A DNA stretch of 64,000 nucleotides from Dermacentor variabilis (taxonomy: Eukaryota; Arthropoda; Arachnida; Ixodida; Ixodidae), in the NCBI RefSeq assembly GCF_050947875.1, contig NC_134574.1, positions 105,455,469-105,519,468 of the forward strand, given 5' to 3'. Position 1 is the stretch's first letter. Each line of letters opens with the position of its first letter. The position numbers and the translations under genes were made by a program. The notes below the pieces were generated by a model. The model ran no database searches and was not told the DNA's origin. It worked only from the letters and a program-made list of their open reading frames with translations. Shown in pieces: positions 12,841 to 25,389 of the stretch.

Positions 12841-15780
12841 AGGTGGTGAAGGGGTTCACCTAAATGAGGACGAGCTCCGAGGTATCAGTTATGGCCACTT
12901 TGCACCTGGGGATTCATTCGCAGACCTTCTTTTTCTTAGGTGCTCTTTGTCATTGGCTGGCCACCTTTGCTAATATGTCCAGTATGAGCACTGGCTGCAA
13001 TTTACTCTTATGAAAAAGCCGAACGCGAGATGTTTTGGTGAATACAGACCCTGATATTTGCAAGGTGTGGAGTGTTAAGCGACGCTTTTCAGTTAGGACG
13101 CTTATATAGAACACGTGTGCTTGTAACAGCTGTCGTAGCGCTACAGGAAAGCCTGACTGAGAAATTAGAACTAGCATTCCCAGTTATAGTGGCTTGTTTA
13201 TAGCATGAACGCTTGCAAAGCGTTAGCGAAATAACCCGACGTAGATAAATATTTCGAAAATGTTTCACGTTGTAGTTCAAAATTGGGTGCAGGACACTAC
13301 GCTCAATGGGAGAGGTCTTGAAGACTTATTACGCAGAATGAACTCTAAACTACCTTGAGGTGATACTAGCCTGTCTTAAGTTCTAAGTTAGAAGGTATTA
13401 GTTTCAGCAAAAACGCTGAATATACGTTACTGAAATCTACAGGAGCTCGTTTGAGCACGAGCGACCTTATAGGATGAATCAGAAAATAGAAATGTTGACA
13501 GGGAATAAAACACGCGGTTTTGAGAGATTACGTTGGAATTGCGTATGGAGACCCTGACCGGTAGCTTACGACGTGTTTGGTTGCAGATTATACTGTAGAG
13601 TGGCATTACGGTCACACGTAGTTCGGTTCGTCTGAGGTTCAGGGAGGAGAGATTTGAAGTAATATTTAAGCTACTCGGTCCCGCATCTCCAAGGGCTAGG
13701 TTCCCATGACAAGTATTCTCGTGTTACAATCCACATTTACGTAGCCAGGCCTCATATAGAATTTTACTGGTGGTGTTATATCAAATATCTGAAAAAAAGT
13801 TACTGATTTAATTGTGCCATAAAAAACTAAGCCAGAGTGACGTTTCTTCGAAATATCTTATGTCTGCACTGCTTTCATTCTAAAGATATCTCACTTTCCC
13901 TTGATAGTTATCGAATTGAAGCATCGGTTCACCAAGAACGGTAAATCAAAGCTGAGCTGCATTTCATTGCATTGAAAAACTCTTGCTAGACCTAGGCTTC
14001 GGCGTGAGTAACGTGCATAAATGTGTCATAAATATGCGCATAGAAGAATTTAAAACAAGTAGTGACCATTTGTCGACTGCAGCAGAGGTTTTGGTTCCCA
14101 TGAACCAACCACCAATTAGGTCAATTAGCCAGAGGTCTGTCGTCATTGGAGTCGGGGTCAGGCGTAAGGGCACAACGCAGCCATTGCACACCAGGCAAGC
14201 CGGATAGGATTCACTCACCTTCATGCAGGAGACCAAAATGGCTTGTTGTGGAGGCTCCAGGAGCTGCACTTCCTAGTCTGGATGACGAGTCACTTCCACA
14301 CTCGTGTTGTCATTGCAGGCCTAATCAACACAGCGGTCACAACACTCCAACGATGTGAAGAACCGGAAACAAATTTTGAAACACGTGTGCAGAACACATC
14401 AAGTTGAGGACGACGCTCAGATTTGGGTCTGCTTACAAAGTTGCAACCGAACCGAACGCGAACAGGTCTGTCTGCCTCCTGTCATAAGCGTATTGTTTTG
14501 ACGAGCACTGCGGACAGACTTGTAGAAGATACGTTTGAGGAAGCACCACAACGAGGAAGACAGGTTTTTCGAGGTCTCTTGGATATCCCTCTGAAAGCGC
14601 GCGGAAATAGGAATGACGAGTACAGCGGAGCCTCAGTCGATCGCCTGCTTGTTTTCAGATCGCAGACGCTGCTGAAAGCGGCTGACGTGGAAATTCATAT
14701 AAAAACAACAAGGCGCTATTGTGCTTTTCAGCATCCGCACTTAATTTGGCTGAAAGCCTTCTCAAGCCCAGGCAGCACGTTTTTCGTTAGAAATGAAACT
14801 GGGAGCTGAATCTTTCAAGCCGTGGGCTGTTGCAGCGAGTGGTCTTTCGAACGACTGCGATGGAAGTTAGTTGTGTGCGTAAAAAAACAATCCCGATTGC
14901 TCTCTATTTTTCTTTCTTTCTTGTAAGGACAACTTTAAGAGCCAATTATTCGCAAGTACTTCCTGGAATTTACCTTTACCTGCGAAGTCTGCGTGAGCCT
15001 TCAATCTCTAAACACTAAAGTGTAAGGACTCCTTATGCTCTCCGTAGTTTGGCTGACACACCCTAGGGGCGCTCGCAACTGTCTCGCTGGGCGGCCATCT
15101 TTGACGACGCAGTCTCTGAAGCGTAAACGATCGGCGTGTCGCGTAACGAAATCACAAACTGTTTTTCGAAGCCCAGCCGACCCTTCCGCTGAGATGTCGG
15201 AAACGCAACATACTCGTTCGACGGAAGCAACAACATTTGAAAGAGGAGGACACAGACAAGTAAAGTTTGAAACGGGCGTTCGCTACAGACGACAACTGAG
15301 ACAATGGAATATATACTCGAAGTTTTCAAAGGATGGATACACCGAAGGAAACACTCGCAAAGTAAAAGCACAGCGCGTCGCCTCGCGGGACAACAATCCT
15401 ACGCTACGCAAGGGATGTTCGCGTACGCCGCTATGACTTTTACCTCTTTCTCATCAATCATCAGCAACCAATCACACTGACCGCACTCACAGTGGCTCAC
15501 AGCAGGTGACGACGCAGTTGGTTATCGCAGAAGAGGGTCTCCATCAAGGAAAGATATCGCACTCCTTCGGCATCTGGACTGCTGGCAGCAGCGAGGCATC
15601 GTGAGAATTTTCGAGGCTTCGCTCTGTGTCAACCGACAGTCCTCGACATCTTGCTTCCGCCGATGTCGCGGCAAGGAGTGGAACGTCGGGAATATCAGCA
15701 ACAAAGGGGATAAAAAACGAAAGTTTCAAAAGAAATGGTAAATGTTTGAGAGCTGAATAGTCACGTAATGTCAAACCCGC

Positions 15781-18020
15781 CGCACTCCATCAGCCCATCC
15801 AGCCGTCCACCTGACCACGATGACGCTCGAACTCGTCGGTATCAAGTCTGCAGTTGAATCGGACGCCGTTCGAACTACACGGGAACTTGGTAGTCAACGG
15901 GCCCAGACGCCGAACACGGCGGGCTAGAGACCGCCATACGTGGCCGACGTCCATCTCTCGCTACCCCCGGCACTGTAGGTCGAAATTGCCAGGCTGGTCC
16001 TGGGATCAGCCGGCCCAGAATATAACGAAGCACACGGCGACTTGCGGCCTTCTAGCTGAGAAGACCAGTCAGGTTGTACGGGGAAATGGCCACGCTCAGG
16101 TACACAGGATAGACACACAGACGCATACACAGTTACTCCACCCAGAAAGCAGCGGCTCGCTTAGCAGGAGTAGGCCATCGGGTAAATGTCAGAACGCGGC
16201 TGGCGTTCAGTTGGGTCTTGGATCCATGCAGAAGGGAGCAGGAAACAATCACTCAGGCCCCACTCGCAGGCACGTACGTAGGGTCAACACTGGAGGCGGA
16301 AAAGGCGGAGTATGGGTGAAGCTCCGTTGTCCGTAGCGGCCGATAACGGTGAGCCGATTTGGTACGCTAGCGGTCGCAGTGTAGCGTACCGGAAAGATCG
16401 AGGAGAAGAACGACGATCGCTGCCGGTGGACAGGGGAGGGCGAGAGTTACACAAAAAAAAAAGAAAGGACAACAAACCGGCGATAGAACTGGGCATCCGC
16501 AGAAAACCGTAGATCCCAACAGCGCGACGGCGACCCAGGAGCGACTAAAACGCTCGGCCGCTCGTCGCAGCGCGCGCTCGTTTACGGCGCGGAGGGAAGT
16601 AGAAGGGGGAGAGAGCGGCGCATGTGCGAGAAAGAGCTGGGGACGGAGGGAAAGGGTGGTGAGAAGGAGGAAGAGGAGCGGGGAGAGGACGAGGGAAGAT
16701 GCGGAGCCACAGCATCGGACGCCCCGGAAAGCGAAATCGAAACACGGCGCCTCTTGGCCGCTACCGCGTGGAGGGCGGACTCGCCGGCGCGCCAGTGTCG
16801 GCTTTTTTTTTTCTTAATCTTCATTTATCGTTTTTTTTTTAGTCTCACTAAAGCGCAGACGACTGGGCGCAGCTACTGTCGCCGTAGTGTCATGCTGACG
16901 TCGCTTTCGTCACGTTTTACAGTTGTGCTTCAAGGAGAGACATAGTAAAGCACGATGAGGGGAGGGATGGCGCTATAGCCGTTATCCAATTCTCCTTTTT
17001 AGGCTCCCACATGCACTACCTAATTTCTGGTGCAAGTGTGGATGTAGGCCAACCTTTTTAATGACGCTGATACATTTATTATGTGAGCGCACCTGACGAT
17101 AGCCCGTCACCATCGATTTCTTAATACTTGTGGAACTCCGACGTTCGGTCCCTAAATTACGCAATAATACCTACTCCCCCAATTTTTTGCATAGGTATGC
17201 GTGAGCCTTCACTTATTTCATCACACCAGTTCTCTGCTGAAACCCCGCTACAGGACTAGCCACCCGCCCACCAACGACGACGACTTAGTTCGCGTTCTTC
17301 CGAAGCACCAGGTTTCTCTGCACCCCCCCCCCCCCAAGAAAAACCAGAAAGCCCTCTCGGCTTCCTTTCTCTCCCCGTTTTCCCTACAGACAACGACAGT
17401 GTCCCTCCCACTTTCCCTGCACCGCTCTCCCTACCGAAGGAAAAGGGGAGCGGACTACGCCCGAAGGGAGAAGCAGGGAGTGGTACAACATCCAAAGGGG
17501 GAGAGGCTCGGAAAACGGCGCCGGCTGCTCCCTCTCTCTCCTCCCTTCTCCTCGGCCACAGCCCAAATCCGACCAATGGCGGCGCCGCAATCTCGTTACC
17601 AGAGGCTTCTTCGCCGCCGGGCCGCAGACGGCGGCGGCTTGTGTTCTCTTCTTGCGCCACTGGATGTTCTTGCTCAGCCGGGGAAAAACGTGAACAGGCG
17701 CCTATACGCGAGGTAGCAGCGCTGCGCGTGGGATGACTTTTCGATTTTTGGCTCTTCCTCCCACGGTTTAAGGCGATTATCCCGCAGCCGCTGTCCACTT
17801 CAAACCCGTGTGCGCACCTTCGCTCTCTCCTCCTGCAACGCACACCCATAACCTCTCGCCAGTCTTCTTTTTTTTAATCCTGCGAAAACGAGCACCCAGA
17901 GATTTCGGCGCGGGTTATCACGCCGCAACTCTTCTTCAACCTAGACGTACGTTTGCCGCGCGAAGGTAATTAAGCTGTCTGGGCACCTTCCTGCATTTCT
18001 GCGCAGTCTGCTACATCAGA
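15781..18020. other. GC/CpG-rich block, no confirmed exon
   Basis: Base composition changes sharply to GC- and CpG-rich, strongest at about 16500-16800 and 17250-17700. Open frames on both strands overlap each other (160 codons plus 15854-16336; 171 plus 17201-17716; 197 minus 17256-17849). They look like composition artefacts: no domains, and R/P/S/G-rich proteins. A hairpin with perfect 9-bp arms (ggtacgcta/tagcgtacc) lies at 16361-16390 and a C13 run near 17325. A promoter with a non-coding first exon is possible but unproven. Confidence 0.4.
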
Positions 18021-18296
18021 AACGCAATTTCAGTCTTCTGATTGGCTCTCATCGGGGCAGATACTAACGGCACTCAAGCCTTTTTCATCGTGTCGCTTGC
18101 GGGTGCAATCTATACATTTACCGTCAGGTTCTATTCTTTTTTTATTTTCTTATTTTTGTTTTAGTCAATGATTACCCAGTTTAGCCTGTCGGCGCTACAG
18201 CAACAAGGAGCCGCTATAAGAAGAATTGTTTTGCCTCCAAACTAATTTTTATTGTTTGTTCCCTATGCCGTCTTCGAAATTGTAATCATCGGGATG

Positions 18297-18797
18297 TCAG
18301 TAATGGCTATCATCGGTGGCATTGTCCTCGTGCATCACTGCCATTGTTTCGCGGTCGTTCTCGTCATTGCTTGCTTCGTCATCGTCATCACCGTCACAGC
18401 TTGTCATCGACGTTCTTGGGACGTGTTCTCCGGTGCTGTCTGTATCATCGTAGTCATCTCGTCTTGCCGCACCACCTATTTGGGTGATGCTTTGCGCTGT
18501 CCTTCTGTGCATTTTCAGTTTCTGCTTATGGTTAATATGTAAGTTAAATGCCCTAATGCTAACCCAAATGAGGAGTCTTGACAATGGAGGCTTGGATAGA
18601 CCATCACTGTTGGGCTTTGCATTCCGTTCAGTAAAAAGATAGCCCAAACATCTTGTGTGAGCCCTCTCGTGTGCCCTCTGTATGATCAGGCAAGGAAGCT
18701 TAACAGGCGGGAAAAGAAGCGAAGGTGTACGCCAAAATCTCTCAGGACACAAGCTGTCATTCGCTTGGTGCGTGGTAAAGGGTGCCACAATCTCCAA
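18297..18797 (-). CDS. Doubtful 166-codon ORF, acidic C-terminus
   Basis: An open frame of unknown function. Its C-terminal third is rich in Asp/Glu/Asn (a run of D residues and NDENDRE), read from tandem GAT/GAC-like triplets that read on the other strand as a hydrophobic Val/Ile frame (18252-18542). No domain, signal peptide or conserved residue pattern is recognised, and there is no adjacent splice or promoter evidence. It is most likely non-coding; it is listed because it is the longest frame in its region. Confidence 0.12.
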   Translation of the reverse strand: MEIVAPFTTHQANDSLCPERFWRTPSLLFPPVKLPCLIIQRAHERAHTRCLGYLFTERNAKPNSDGLSKPPLSRLLIWVSIRAFNLHINHKQKLKMHRRTAQSITQIGGAARRDDYDDTDSTGEHVPRTSMTSCDGDDDDEASNDENDRETMAVMHEDNATDDSHY

Positions 18798-19459
18798 TGC
18801 AGCAAACTCACAGGCCTGATTAGAGCGCGCAATATTTGTGCTTTTCTAGCGAAAGTTTGTCATCGTGTCCCCGAAGTGGCTATAGGTTGTGTCTAAAAAA
18901 CGACGTCTATGACGCATTTCTGGCTTCGAAATGGCTTCCTGCACATGCAGCCAGCAAAAGCATGGCATACGAGATCTGTGATATCATAATACCCTCATAA
19001 AATGTGCCTAGAGGCTCAGGTGTCATCCTGAAACCAGTGACACACCGCCCGATCTGTAGGGAGAAAACAGTTGTTTCAAAGACATGAAGCAGCTTGACGT
19101 CAGACAGAATGAGCGATCTTTATTGGCTGGCGCACCTATGCAAATTATGTTGGATAGCCTACATATAGTTTCATTTTATTGTTAGGCTGTCACAGATATG
19201 AAAGTATTTTTGCTGGCTGCTCTTAGTAATGGTTTATCACCGGCACATACGGGCTGCGACGCAGCTACGTTTGTTACGACACCCCTATATTCTACGCCCG
19301 CGGCCATACAATTCATATTCGACCTCCGATGTGGATTCGGGGAAACGTGATGATGAAATAAGAATTACAGATTACTGACAAGAAATGCCGCGAAAGGAGG
19401 TTGTTCGCTATCTGAGTGAACTATACGCGTGGTAACATTTATTTTGTAATTATTGATAA

Positions 19460-19590
19460 TTTCATTTAGGAGAAAATGTTCAGGACTTCGACGTAGGTTC
19501 ATTGCCTGACTGATTCATACCGACGACAACGGCTTTTCTAGCACGAAAACAACTGCGAAAATCCCCTGAGTAGTCATGATGTGAAATTAG
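19460..19590 (+). repeat. Dispersed repeat family X, copy 1
   Basis: Starts in attgataattt and runs through aggacttcgacg, gattcataccgac, gaaaacaactgcgaaaat and gaaattagg. The same order of blocks occurs at 24880-25021, about three-quarters identical by eye over 110-130 bp. No coding capacity, A/B boxes or terminal repeats are visible, so the class is unknown. Confidence 0.65.
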
Positions 19591-21232
19591 GCCTTCATTC
19601 GTATGCCGATGTGAATAATTACTAAGCACGTGCTCCATAGTCTGTCTTCATGGCGCGAGTTAACCACTGGTCGACAACCTCCGTATCCCATCGGATAAGT
19701 ACAGTGTTCTTTGATAGCGATAGCAATTACGCGGTCGCTCCAGGCACATTTCTGACGTCGCCTTCGCGCTGTAAATGCGGGAAGAATTGATTGGTGGCGA
19801 GGCGGTTGCAGGTTCCAGGGCTAGACTGCTAGGGCCACCCGGGATGCCAGGTGGCTTCATGCACGCCGTCTTCCCGAGCGCCTAAATGTAGAAGGTCGCG
19901 TAATCTATGAGTGTTAGGGACGCCGCGCTGTTCCAATGATTAAGTGAGCGGAAACACAAATCGTTCGCCTTGAGGCAAGCATAAACGCTCAGAGATGCTG
20001 GCGCTCCTCATCATGCTAGTGCGGTGAAAGTAAATGCTCGCTTTAAAGGCTAAGCTTTTCTCGGCGCCCCTCGCCGGGTTTTCGTGACTTTGGGTCCTAC
20101 GCGATTATTATCCACCCGAACAGGCCGCCCAATCACAGCGGATGACGCGCCCGACATCGCCGCTCGGTTACCTTGCCCCGCCACCAGATGGCGATCGCCT
20201 CCGCGGATCCACGGCAATGGCGGCTGCAGCCGTGCGAGGTAAAGAAAAAAAAGAAAGAACCAGAAAGCTCGCCTTCCCGCATCGCCGGAATTGCGTTAGC
20301 CTCACTACAATGTTCAGATGAAAGCCTTCCGTGCCACTTTGTGCGGACATTTAATAAACGCGAACTCGTGTTTCCACACTTTCTGCACTCACAGAACGCT
20401 TCGCAGTATGCAGATTCCGACTCGTTGTATCTGGTACATTTTTATGGATTGAGAGCTAATTGTCTAAGCTCGACTGACGTCATACTTTAGTTAGTGAGTA
20501 AACGTTCACTGTAGCTTAAATCGCTTATAAAACTGCATCCATTAGTAATATTTGGCTACTGCAATCAGTGCTTCACCAATTGAGTGGAAGTGTTAAATGC
20601 ACTTTGCTTTACGGTGATGACCGTACCGGTACCTCCACTGAAAGGATGTATAGTAGATTAATTTTTTTCATGTCTGTATCCACGTGTGGTGCCGAGACTT
20701 CAAGGCTAGCAGAAAGACACTCCCAGGGACAATAGCGATGGCAAGTAGAATAATGACACTCACATTTGAACGTTGTGGAATGCTTGAACGGACGAGTAGT
20801 AGCTCAGATTTTTCCTCTCCTCGCTAAACGAGCAAAGTGTACTTTGCATACTCCTAGTGAACATACCGACAAATGCTCCAAAAGTTTATTATTAAAGTAA
20901 TGTGGGGATACACTGCGGGGATGGACATTTTAAAGAGTTAGGCTACAGGGATAGGTTTTGCATGAGGGTGCAGTACGAAAGAACAGCGAGCATTGTCTTG
21001 GAATGTGCTCAGCATAAAAAAGAATGGCAAATTGATGCGTGCCAAAATGGTTACCCTAAAAGCGTTCGCAAATTGTAACGATTGCAGTCTTTCTGTGCGC
21101 AACTGTTTACCCTAAATTTGGCTTCACTACCATGGCTCGCAACCTATCGTGGCCAGCCGATGGCTTTGTGATTCTCAACGAGATTACTACTTCTCAAAGC
21201 GAAGCTTGCTTTGCCTTATCCTTCGACGTTTC

Positions 21233-21254
21233 CACTGCTGCTGCTGCTGCTGCC
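21233..21254. repeat. Short (CTG)n run
   Basis: About seven CTG/CTGC units. They give an alanine or leucine run in the overlapping frames and make the 123-codon plus frame (21132-21503) look more protein-like than it is. Confidence 0.8.
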
Positions 21255-21846
21255 GGCACACGGCGTCAGGTGGTGGTTCAGAACGTGCATATACATGGAA
21301 GAAGCATGGCAGAGAAGAAAAGAGACTCGAGGAATTCGTTTGTACCACACCGCGTCGAATGTGCACAATGCCCTCTTGAGCTCCGGGGTCATCGCCACTT
21401 CTGCCTCTTGACAGCTGTAATTATCCGTTACCCCCCGGAAGCGCTTACCTTTCGACCAACGTGCAAGTACAGAGAGAAGCTAGATGAATGGAAGACAGGA
21501 TAGGGGGCAGATAATGGGTAGAACCGACGCCGTCGGAAAACGGGTGAACAACAGCTTTGCCTCTCTTCGTTCGCACTTTCCGCACAAATACAAGGGGGGG
21601 GGGGAGGGGTTGATAGGGAAAAGGTGACGTGATAAGGCAAGGAAACATTGCATAATGGTATGGTGTGTCGCTGCTATTCCTGAAAGATAAACGCCATGCA
21701 AATATGTCTAGCGGACAACTTGCGCAGGGCATGCAGAAGCAGAACCGCAATAATTAAAGCGCACGGCAAGGTCTAGGCGACACAACACAACGAAGGCAGT
21801 CGCACGTCAAATCAACGCTTCTGTGTCCGCCACGAATGCTTTGCGG

Positions 21847-22050
21847 CTGTGGCATTGCTCGAGGTTGCAGATTTAACCGAGGCAGCCGCATTTCGACGGG
21901 GGCGAAATAAAGAAAGGAAACGCTCATGAACTTTGATTTAGGGACAGGTTAAAGAACACCACGGTGCCAAAATTAATCCGGAGTGCGCCACTACGACCTG
22001 CCTCATAACCCGATTGTGGTTTTGGCACGTACAACCTCATAATCTAATTC
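21847..22050 (+). mobile_element. tRNA-derived SINE, decayed copy
   Basis: The body blocks ccgcatttcgac, gggcgaaat, ggttaaagaacacca, gcctcataa and tggttttggcacgta match the complete SINE at 2.7 kb with many substitutions. The tRNA-like head (from about 21847) is badly decayed and its B box is no longer convincing. No target duplication is found. An old copy that probably no longer transcribes. Confidence 0.75.
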
Positions 22051-22359
22051 AAGTTTAATGCTTCTGCCACGATGCGATGTGCCATGTGAGGGAATGACAA
22101 TGCGGTTGTGCGCCAAATATGGCGCACTACAGCGCCTCAAGCAAACACCTGTCCCTTTGTGTTTTGTGTACTACGCAGACAAACAGCAGTGGTGTACGCC
22201 AGGTAATGTTTAACATCAACTCACCACTCTTGTGTTGGACAAAACGTCGATGAAATTAAACATTCATCATCAACATCACCGCTAATTACCGCCAATCAGA
22301 GCAAACGCTACAGAATGCACAACATTGATTCCCTCTGTGTGTGGGCTCTGCATAATTTC

Positions 22360-22560
22360 TTTATATGAACACTCCAAGCGCATTTTTGTCGTCACCGTCG
22401 GCGTCGCCGTAATGTTTTGCAAAAACGCCAAGGGCAATAACACCGCCGCCGCGCGTCGTGGGCTGTGTGTGCGAGTGAAAGCACGTGATGGAAGCCGACG
22501 ACCACGGCTAAATTTGGCGCGCGCTAAGGAAGAAAGCGATGAGCAAACACGATGTCTTCC
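22360..22560 (+). repeat. GC-rich dispersed repeat
   Basis: Contains acactccaagcgcattttt, then gtcgccgtaatg, then a gcgcgctaaggaagaaagcg block. A shorter related piece appears near 55182-55230 (ggacactcgagg, then gccgtcgcc). I recognise the pattern as a common tick dispersed repeat but cannot name it. The 123-codon frame across it is a shadow. Confidence 0.4.
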
Positions 22561-23344
22561 GTCGGGGCGGGGGGAGGGGGGGGCAGGTGAGGGGCTCATC
22601 GATTACATTAACATTTGTTACGGCGCTCTTTGGCCCTACCTGACCCTTGCGTCATACCACAGCACGCATCATCATCATCAGGCTGTGAGAGGATGAGGGG
22701 GAGGGAGGGCGGGCGACGTTGTGCTTCGGCAGCAGCTGCGCATTCGTGACCTGGCGCAAGGGTAACTGACGTATAAGGGCGATGGTTTGAGCTAGTTGGC
22801 TTTCTATGAGACTGTGCGGTGCAGCGTGACAGGGAACACAGGAAGCGCTTATCCTCGTTTTCCCTGTGTCCCTTCTGCCGCTTCAGGCTGCACCACATAT
22901 TCTAAAGGAGCTGGCGATGGCGGGTCATTCTCTCGCGCCATATATGAAGGAAAGAGGGGAGGCAGCGCGGAGGGGAGGTGGGTGGGGGGGGGGGGCTGGG
23001 CGGCTTCGACTCCGCCAAGTGCGTACTTTGCACGGCCGCGCACGGTCGCGCGCGCCCTATCTTTAAAGGGATATGCAGACGACTCATAACTTTGTTCGCG
23101 TGCTGTTTTCGCCACTCTTGCGTTAAAGCGATAGGCAGCACGAAGGTTACTTTCTGTCGCTGCTGCTGCCGTGCTTGCTCTCAGCATCGTTTTGATAGAT
23201 AGTGCCCGCGCTCATTATGTGTGATGTGTTTCATGTTTGTTTGTGCGCGCTGAGACAGTGCTTGTCAATTCAGTTAGCGAGCGAATGTTTCGAAGTTTAT
23301 ACGGCAGATAAAACTACTTTCCTTACTTCATATAGCTGGCCACT

Positions 23345-23400
23345 AATTTGTTATCACAATTGATGCTTTGCCTTTCGGGTGTAACTACGATTTTTTTTAG
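23345..23400 (+). repeat. Local direct repeat, copy 1
   Basis: taatttgttatcac, then aattgatgct, then a gggtgtaactacgat segment is paralleled about 425 bp downstream by 23770-23825 with roughly a quarter of positions changed. Probably a tandemly duplicated piece of a larger repeat. Confidence 0.45.
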
Positions 23401-23769
23401 AAGTTACCGGTACTTTCTCTCTGGGTATCAGCTTAGCAAAACACCATAGAGACAAACAGAAGGGCTATTGAGATGCATCCGACCTATGCGAAGCAATCTG
23501 TACTCTTTCAGCTCCACCCTGCATAATGGGAAGACCACTTCTTTCAATATCATACAAATATTTTCATGGGTAGCCTGCATGTTCGGAAATGCTTAAACAA
23601 GACGAAATAATTTACCTAGCACACGTAACTTTAAACCAACTTTCGTTATTACACGGAATAATACTTAGCAGATTAGTTTTGGGCTTGGGATCTTTCTTCT
23701 AGTTTCAGTATCATAACAAGTTGCGCTGTTAGGCCGCACGTAAGTTCCCTATGTTTGTTTTGCTGTATA

Positions 23770-23825
23770 TAATTTGCTATCGCAATCGATGCTTCGTATA
23801 TTGGGCTAAACTGCGACATTTCTTT
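23770..23825 (+). repeat. Local direct repeat, copy 2
   Basis: taatttgctatcgc, then aatcgatgct, then gggctaaactgcgac corresponds block by block to 23345-23400. Confidence 0.45.
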
Positions 23826-24879
23826 CTCTTATTTTACGCTCGTGGAAACGAGCTTATTCATTACCAGCGAGTGCGAAGCCGCTCTTATTGCCTGGCTCGC
23901 CAGTAAGAGACGTCTGAGACATTATTAAAGGCGGCCTCGGTGTGTCGGCATCCAAACAAGTCTTAATTTACGAAGAACTACTCCTGCCTATACACTCCAC
24001 AACGCACTTGGTTTCGCGGACTCTTTGTTAGTCTCGACACTCGGTGACGTGCGAAGCGGCCAGCATTAGCCGAGACACTGCCGTCCGTCGTCTGCTACAC
24101 GCGACGACCTTTCCGGTGGCGCCACCTAACGAGCCGTGCGAATTGGTGCGACGTCAGCGTCTTTATCGAATTTCGAAGACGGATGGAGGGCCATTCGAGG
24201 CACCCGCCTCAGTGTATGTAGGGTGTCTGTGCCACGACTTTGCGTGGCAGTCTGAAAACCGCGTCAGCTGTCACATTAGAGCCGAAGGCGCTTCGATCGC
24301 ACAAAGTTAGCTGCTACAGGCTGATGTCGAGACAGTAAGCTAGCTCCCAAAGTCTTTCCCCCGCCACCCATCCCCGAAAAAAAATCGGTTGTTTTCACCG
24401 TTGAATGTAATGACTGGTTTAAACCACACACACACACTAAGACCGGCATGCTGGCCCTTGCACACGAGCGCGTGAACACAAGCGACCGTACCAGAATGCA
24501 AGAGCGGATAAATTTTGCGGGGAATTGGGTTAGGAAAGCTAAGCGAGCATTTTCGAGGAGAGGAACGGCCGTCGTGAAAATTGCGGGAAAAGGTTAGGTG
24601 GTCGGATTCATGAAGAAATCAGCACGGTTTTCTGATTATATTTGTTCAGAGACGTCCGGGTGCAAAATTTCGGAAGGGCTCTTTCCTGCTTATTCTTCAG
24701 CACCTAGGTCAAGATTTCATTTTTGTTACTTCGAGAGCCCGAAACACAGTTAACGGAGTGTGTGTTCTTCGACTTGAATGACGAGTACTCAGCCTAAATA
24801 AAGCGTTACACCGGTTGGAGTGTAACTTGTCCCTGAACAATAATCGCCATCTGTCTGGATTGCATTTCCTCCCTCTGCA

Positions 24880-25021
24880 ATCACTGATAATTAGATTTCA
24901 AAGAAAAAGCTCGGGACTTCAACGCAGTTTCATTGGCTGGCCGATTCATACCGACCACTCCGGCCTTGCCCGCATGAAAACAACTGCGAAAATTGCCTTA
25001 ACAGACGGGATGTAAAATTAG
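24880..25021 (+). repeat. Dispersed repeat family X, copy 2
   Basis: Same block order as 19460-19590: tgataattag, gggacttcaacg, gattcataccgac, gaaaacaactgcgaaaat, taaaattagg. It ends about 20 bp before a decayed SINE in the opposite orientation. Confidence 0.65.
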
Positions 25022-25043
25022 GTGTACATGTACATAGCATTGA

Positions 25044-25276
25044 GTTCTAGGGGTTTACGTGCCAAAACTACCATTTGATTGTGAGGCACGACGTTCTGGG
25101 GGATTTCGGAATAACTTTGACTACCAGAGAATTGTTTAACATGCCCGCAATGTACGCGACACGGGCGTTCTTGGAATTCGACCCCATCGAAATGCGGCCG
25201 CCGCCACCGGGATTAGATCCTGCGACGTCGGGCTTAGCAGCGCAACACCAGAGCCGCTGGCTGAGCCATCCCAGTT
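25044..25276 (-). mobile_element. tRNA-derived SINE, decayed copy, minus strand
   Basis: Read on the plus strand the order is reversed: ggggtttacgtgccaaaac, then tgaggcacgac, then cccatcgaaatgcggccgc, then a remnant of the tRNA-like head (gggattagatcctgcgac for the B-box side). Numerous substitutions and no clear target duplication. Old and probably inactive. Confidence 0.8.
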
Positions 25277-25389
25277 AGTTAAACAACTATTTCTGGACCC
25301 GATCTACAAGGTCGCCGTTGAATCTAGAAATATTATTCCGGACGACCGATGCATGTTCGAATTGGGGAAGACAGATTGTTGCTTACAAC

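Larger units (their letters stand above)
8875..15780. other. Long stretch without a supported gene
   Basis: Open frames reach 133 codons (15035-15436 plus), 128 (14423-14809 plus) and 124 (11672-12046 plus), none with recognisable domains. Structured items are a perfect palindrome at 9618-9643 and a dispersed repeat at 12781-12840. On the minus strand, cctgcatgaag followed by gtgagt near 14213-14224 resembles a 5' splice site. It could be intron or intergenic DNA. Confidence 0.5.
18021..21846. other. Mostly unrecognised stretch with dispersed repeats
   Basis: No supported gene. The largest frame is 166 codons on the minus strand (18297-18797), opposite a hydrophobic 96-codon plus frame; both reflect GAT/ATC-rich DNA. 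A repeat copy lies at 19460-19590, a CTG run at 21233-21254 and a G-run at 21595-21607. The segment near 20180-20290 resembles other tick dispersed repeats by eye, but I cannot define its ends. Confidence 0.5.
22561..24779. other. Repeat-like stretch without a supported gene
   Basis: Holds G-runs near 22569-22590 and 22985-22996, an ATC run near 22667 and a GC-rich patch to about 23070. Two diverged direct repeats lie at about 23345-23400 and 23770-23825. An 88-codon frame at 24044-24310 has no recognised domain. Confidence 0.5.

Noticed and set aside
17256..17849. 197-codon minus and 171-codon plus ORFs
   Set aside because: Mutually overlapping frames in GC-rich DNA, low-complexity R/P/S/G-rich, no domain.
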